From: an uncultured Shimia sp.
GTDB taxonomy: Bacteria; Pseudomonadota; Alphaproteobacteria; Rhodobacterales; Rhodobacteraceae
DNA: 64,000 nt
Reading direction: 5' to 3'
NCBI GenBank assembly: GCA_937897325.1
Contig: CALCOY010000023.1
Coordinates: 62,001 to 126,000, forward strand
The first letter of the stretch is position 1; each line of letters starts with the position of its first letter. The translations under genes were made by a program, and so were the position numbers. Of this stretch, positions 62,736 through 64,000 are shown piece by piece. Under the pieces are notes generated by a model. That model did not search any database and was not told the DNA's origin. It saw nothing but the letters and a program-made list of their open reading frames with translations.

Positions 62736-64000
62736 CTATCCGATGGCGGCGGCCTTCACGTCGTCATCAATATAGGGCAGATATTGCTCAAAGTTGGTCG
62801 AGAACATCTCGACCAACTTCGCAGCCTGGGCATCGTATCCAGCTGCATCTCCCCAGGTCCGGCGTGGATCCAGTAGGATGTCAGCAACGCCTGGTACGCT
62901 GACCGGCACATCAAAGCCGAAATATGGATCTTTGCGGAATTGCGCCTGCGCCAGCGTTCCGTTCAACGCGGATGTCAGAAGCGCGCGCGTTGCCCGTATC
63001 GGCATCCGGCTGCCCGTCCCATAAGCTCCGCCCGTCCAGCCGGTGTTCACCAGCCAACAGGTGGCACCGTGTTGGGCAATCTTTTCACGCAATAGGTTGC
63101 CAAAGACTTCGGGCCGCCGTGGCATAAAGGGCGCGCCGAAGCAGGTCGAGAAAGTGGGCTCGGGCTCTGTCACGCCACGTTCGGTCCCCGCGACCTTCGA
63201 TGTGAAGCCCGAAAGGAAGTGATACATCGCTTGCGCAGGAGTGAGCCGCGCAATGGGAGGCAGAACACCAAATGCATCGCAGGTGAGCATAATGATGTTC
63301 TTGGGATGCCCGCCCAAGGCAGAGGCCGACGCATTCGAGATATAGTGCAGGGGATAAGCGCAGCGCATGTTGGCAGTCAGGCTGTCATCCTCGAAATCCA
63401 ACTCTTTCGTTTCGTCATCGAAGATCATGTTTTCGATGACTGTCCCGAACTTCTCGGTGGTGGCGTAGATCTCGGGTTCGGCCTCGGCGCTCAGGTTGAT
63501 CGTCTTGGCATAGCAGCCGCCTTCGAAGTTGAAGGTGCCGCGATCCGACCAGCCATGTTCATCATCTCCGATCAGCACGCGCCCCGGATCCGCCGACAGC
63601 GTTGTTTTGCCCGTACCGGACAGACCAAAGAAGATCGCTGTGTCGACGGGGTTGCCCTGTGCATGGTTGGCCGAACAATGCATCGGCATCACGCCCTTCT
63701 CGGGGAGTAGATAGTTGAGCAGGGTGAAAACGGATTTCTTGTTCTCGCCCGCATACTCCGTTCCGCCGATGAGGATCAACTTGCGGTCGAAATTCATCGC
63801 GATCACGGTCTCCGACCGGCAATCGTGTTTCGATGGATCCGCCTTGAATGTCGGGCAATTGATCACTGTGAAATCGGCCGTGAAGTCATTAAGATCCTCC
63901 CGATCCGGCCGCCGCAGCATGTGCCGGATGAAAAGCCCGTGCCAAGCCAGTTCCGTGACCATCCGCACGTTGATCGCATAGGATGGATCCGCCCCGCCAA
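62736..64000 (-). CDS. pckA: Phosphoenolpyruvate carboxykinase (ATP), C-terminal part
   Basis: About 421 residues of the usual 530; the N-terminus lies beyond the right edge. The kinase-1a motif [16 protein letters not shown] (P-loop) and the kinase-2 [20 protein letters not shown] are clear, as are ENMIFDD and [15 protein letters not shown]. PckA makes PEP from oxaloacetate and ATP in gluconeogenesis, which fits with growth on acetate and organic acids. The 3' end holds a perfect 13-base inverted repeat. Confidence 0.98.
   Translation of the reverse strand, partial: GGADPSYAINVRMVTELAWHGLFIRHMLRRPDREDLNDFTADFTVINCPTFKADPSKHDCRSETVIAMNFDRKLILIGGTEYAGENKKSVFTLLNYLLPEKGVMPMHCSANHAQGNPVDTAIFFGLSGTGKTTLSADPGRVLIGDDEHGWSDRGTFNFEGGCYAKTINLSAEAEPEIYATTEKFGTVIENMIFDDETKELDFEDDSLTANMRCAYPLHYISNASASALGGHPKNIIMLTCDAFGVLPPIARLTPAQAMYHFLSGFTSKVAGTERGVTEPEPTFSTCFGAPFMPRRPEVFGNLLREKIAQHGATCWLVNTGWTGGAYGTGSRMPIRATRALLTSALNGTLAQAQFRKDPYFGFDVPVSVPGVADILLDPRRTWGDAAGYDAQAAKLVEMFSTNFEQYLPYIDDDVKAAAIG
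62791..62819. repeat. Perfect inverted repeat in the pckA coding end
   Basis: AAGTTGGTCGAGA (62791-62803), loop ACA, TCTCGACCAACTT (62807-62819). It encodes [11 protein letters not shown]. It lies 55 bases before the pckA stop, where the convergent GNAT-like gene leaves no intergenic room for a separate terminator. Confidence 0.85.

Overview
This window is chromosomal DNA of an alphaproteobacterium, very probably of the Roseobacter group (Rhodobacteraceae). The evidence is gene content and order: rpoZ-rel-DUF2062-pdxJ-acpS and lepB-rnc-era-DUF1491-recO, the Hsp20-DUF1150 pair, the purEK pair, a Sat-CysC fusion, a VPLPA-CTERM protein, a Hint_2-type protein, a methylsuccinyl-CoA dehydrogenase-like enzyme of the ethylmalonyl-CoA pathway, and a TTAA-N7-TTAA CtrA-type site. 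There is no rRNA, no tRNA that I could see, no insertion sequence, prophage or CRISPR array. Genes are tightly packed, and many share ATGA or GTGA start/stop overlaps.

Layout. 0-13.6 kb: ubiK-like end, lgt/NDUFAF7-like methyltransferase/pgeF operon, Hint protein, Lrp regulator, VPLPA-CTERM surface protein, trxB, a cytochrome P450 gene broken by two in-frame stops, sat-cysC, a frameshifted phzF-like gene, Hsp20-DUF1150, purEK. 13.6-22.4 kb: isolated phnM with a secreted lipase-like hydrolase, Nudix, EamA exporter, groESL under a CIRCE element, TraB/GumN protein, DUF2161 nuclease-like protein, ppaC. 22.5-32 kb: enoyl-CoA hydratase, HAD hydrolase, MaoC, upp, a three-gene peptide deformylase operon ending in a catalytically degenerate copy and an M48-like protein without its zinc motif, MalY/PatB lyase, a decayed ppk2, fmt. 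32.8-43.5 kb: rnhA-methyltransferase-DUF3429, LysE, excalibur protein, ispH, NYN nuclease-like protein, folK, rpoZ, rel, pdxJ, acpS. 43.5-48.2 kb: a block between acpS and lepB with an SDR, an iron-sulfur cryptochrome/photolyase, TfoX-like, aldose epimerase and a class IV aminotransferase. 48.2-53.4 kb: lepB, a broken and catalytically altered second lepB, rnc, era, recO. 53.4-64 kb: TetR, an ECF42-type sigma operon with a matching promoter, a PDC-like sensor protein, an SDR, methylsuccinyl-CoA dehydrogenase, TSUP permease, an XRE / LysR-like / GNAT-like cluster, and pckA running off the end.

How the parts connect. Formylmethionine handling is spread over fmt and three def genes. Protein export and lipidation are covered by lgt, lepB and the VPLPA protein. 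Stress control appears as CIRCE-groESL, Hsp20, Rel and the ECF42 operon. Central carbon metabolism is represented by pckA and the methylsuccinyl-CoA dehydrogenase.

Two themes stand out. The first is gene decay and pseudoenzyme drift: P450, phzF, ppk2, lepB2, the third def, the M48-like protein and the cysteine-less Hint domain. The second is a set of short intergenic hairpins whose stems change sequence while staying complementary. The best candidate for an undescribed system is the 60.5-62.7 kb cluster: a LysR-type DNA-binding domain on a non-LysR sensor domain, next to a GNAT-like enzyme and a divergent XRE regulator. Its function is unknown and is not proven here.
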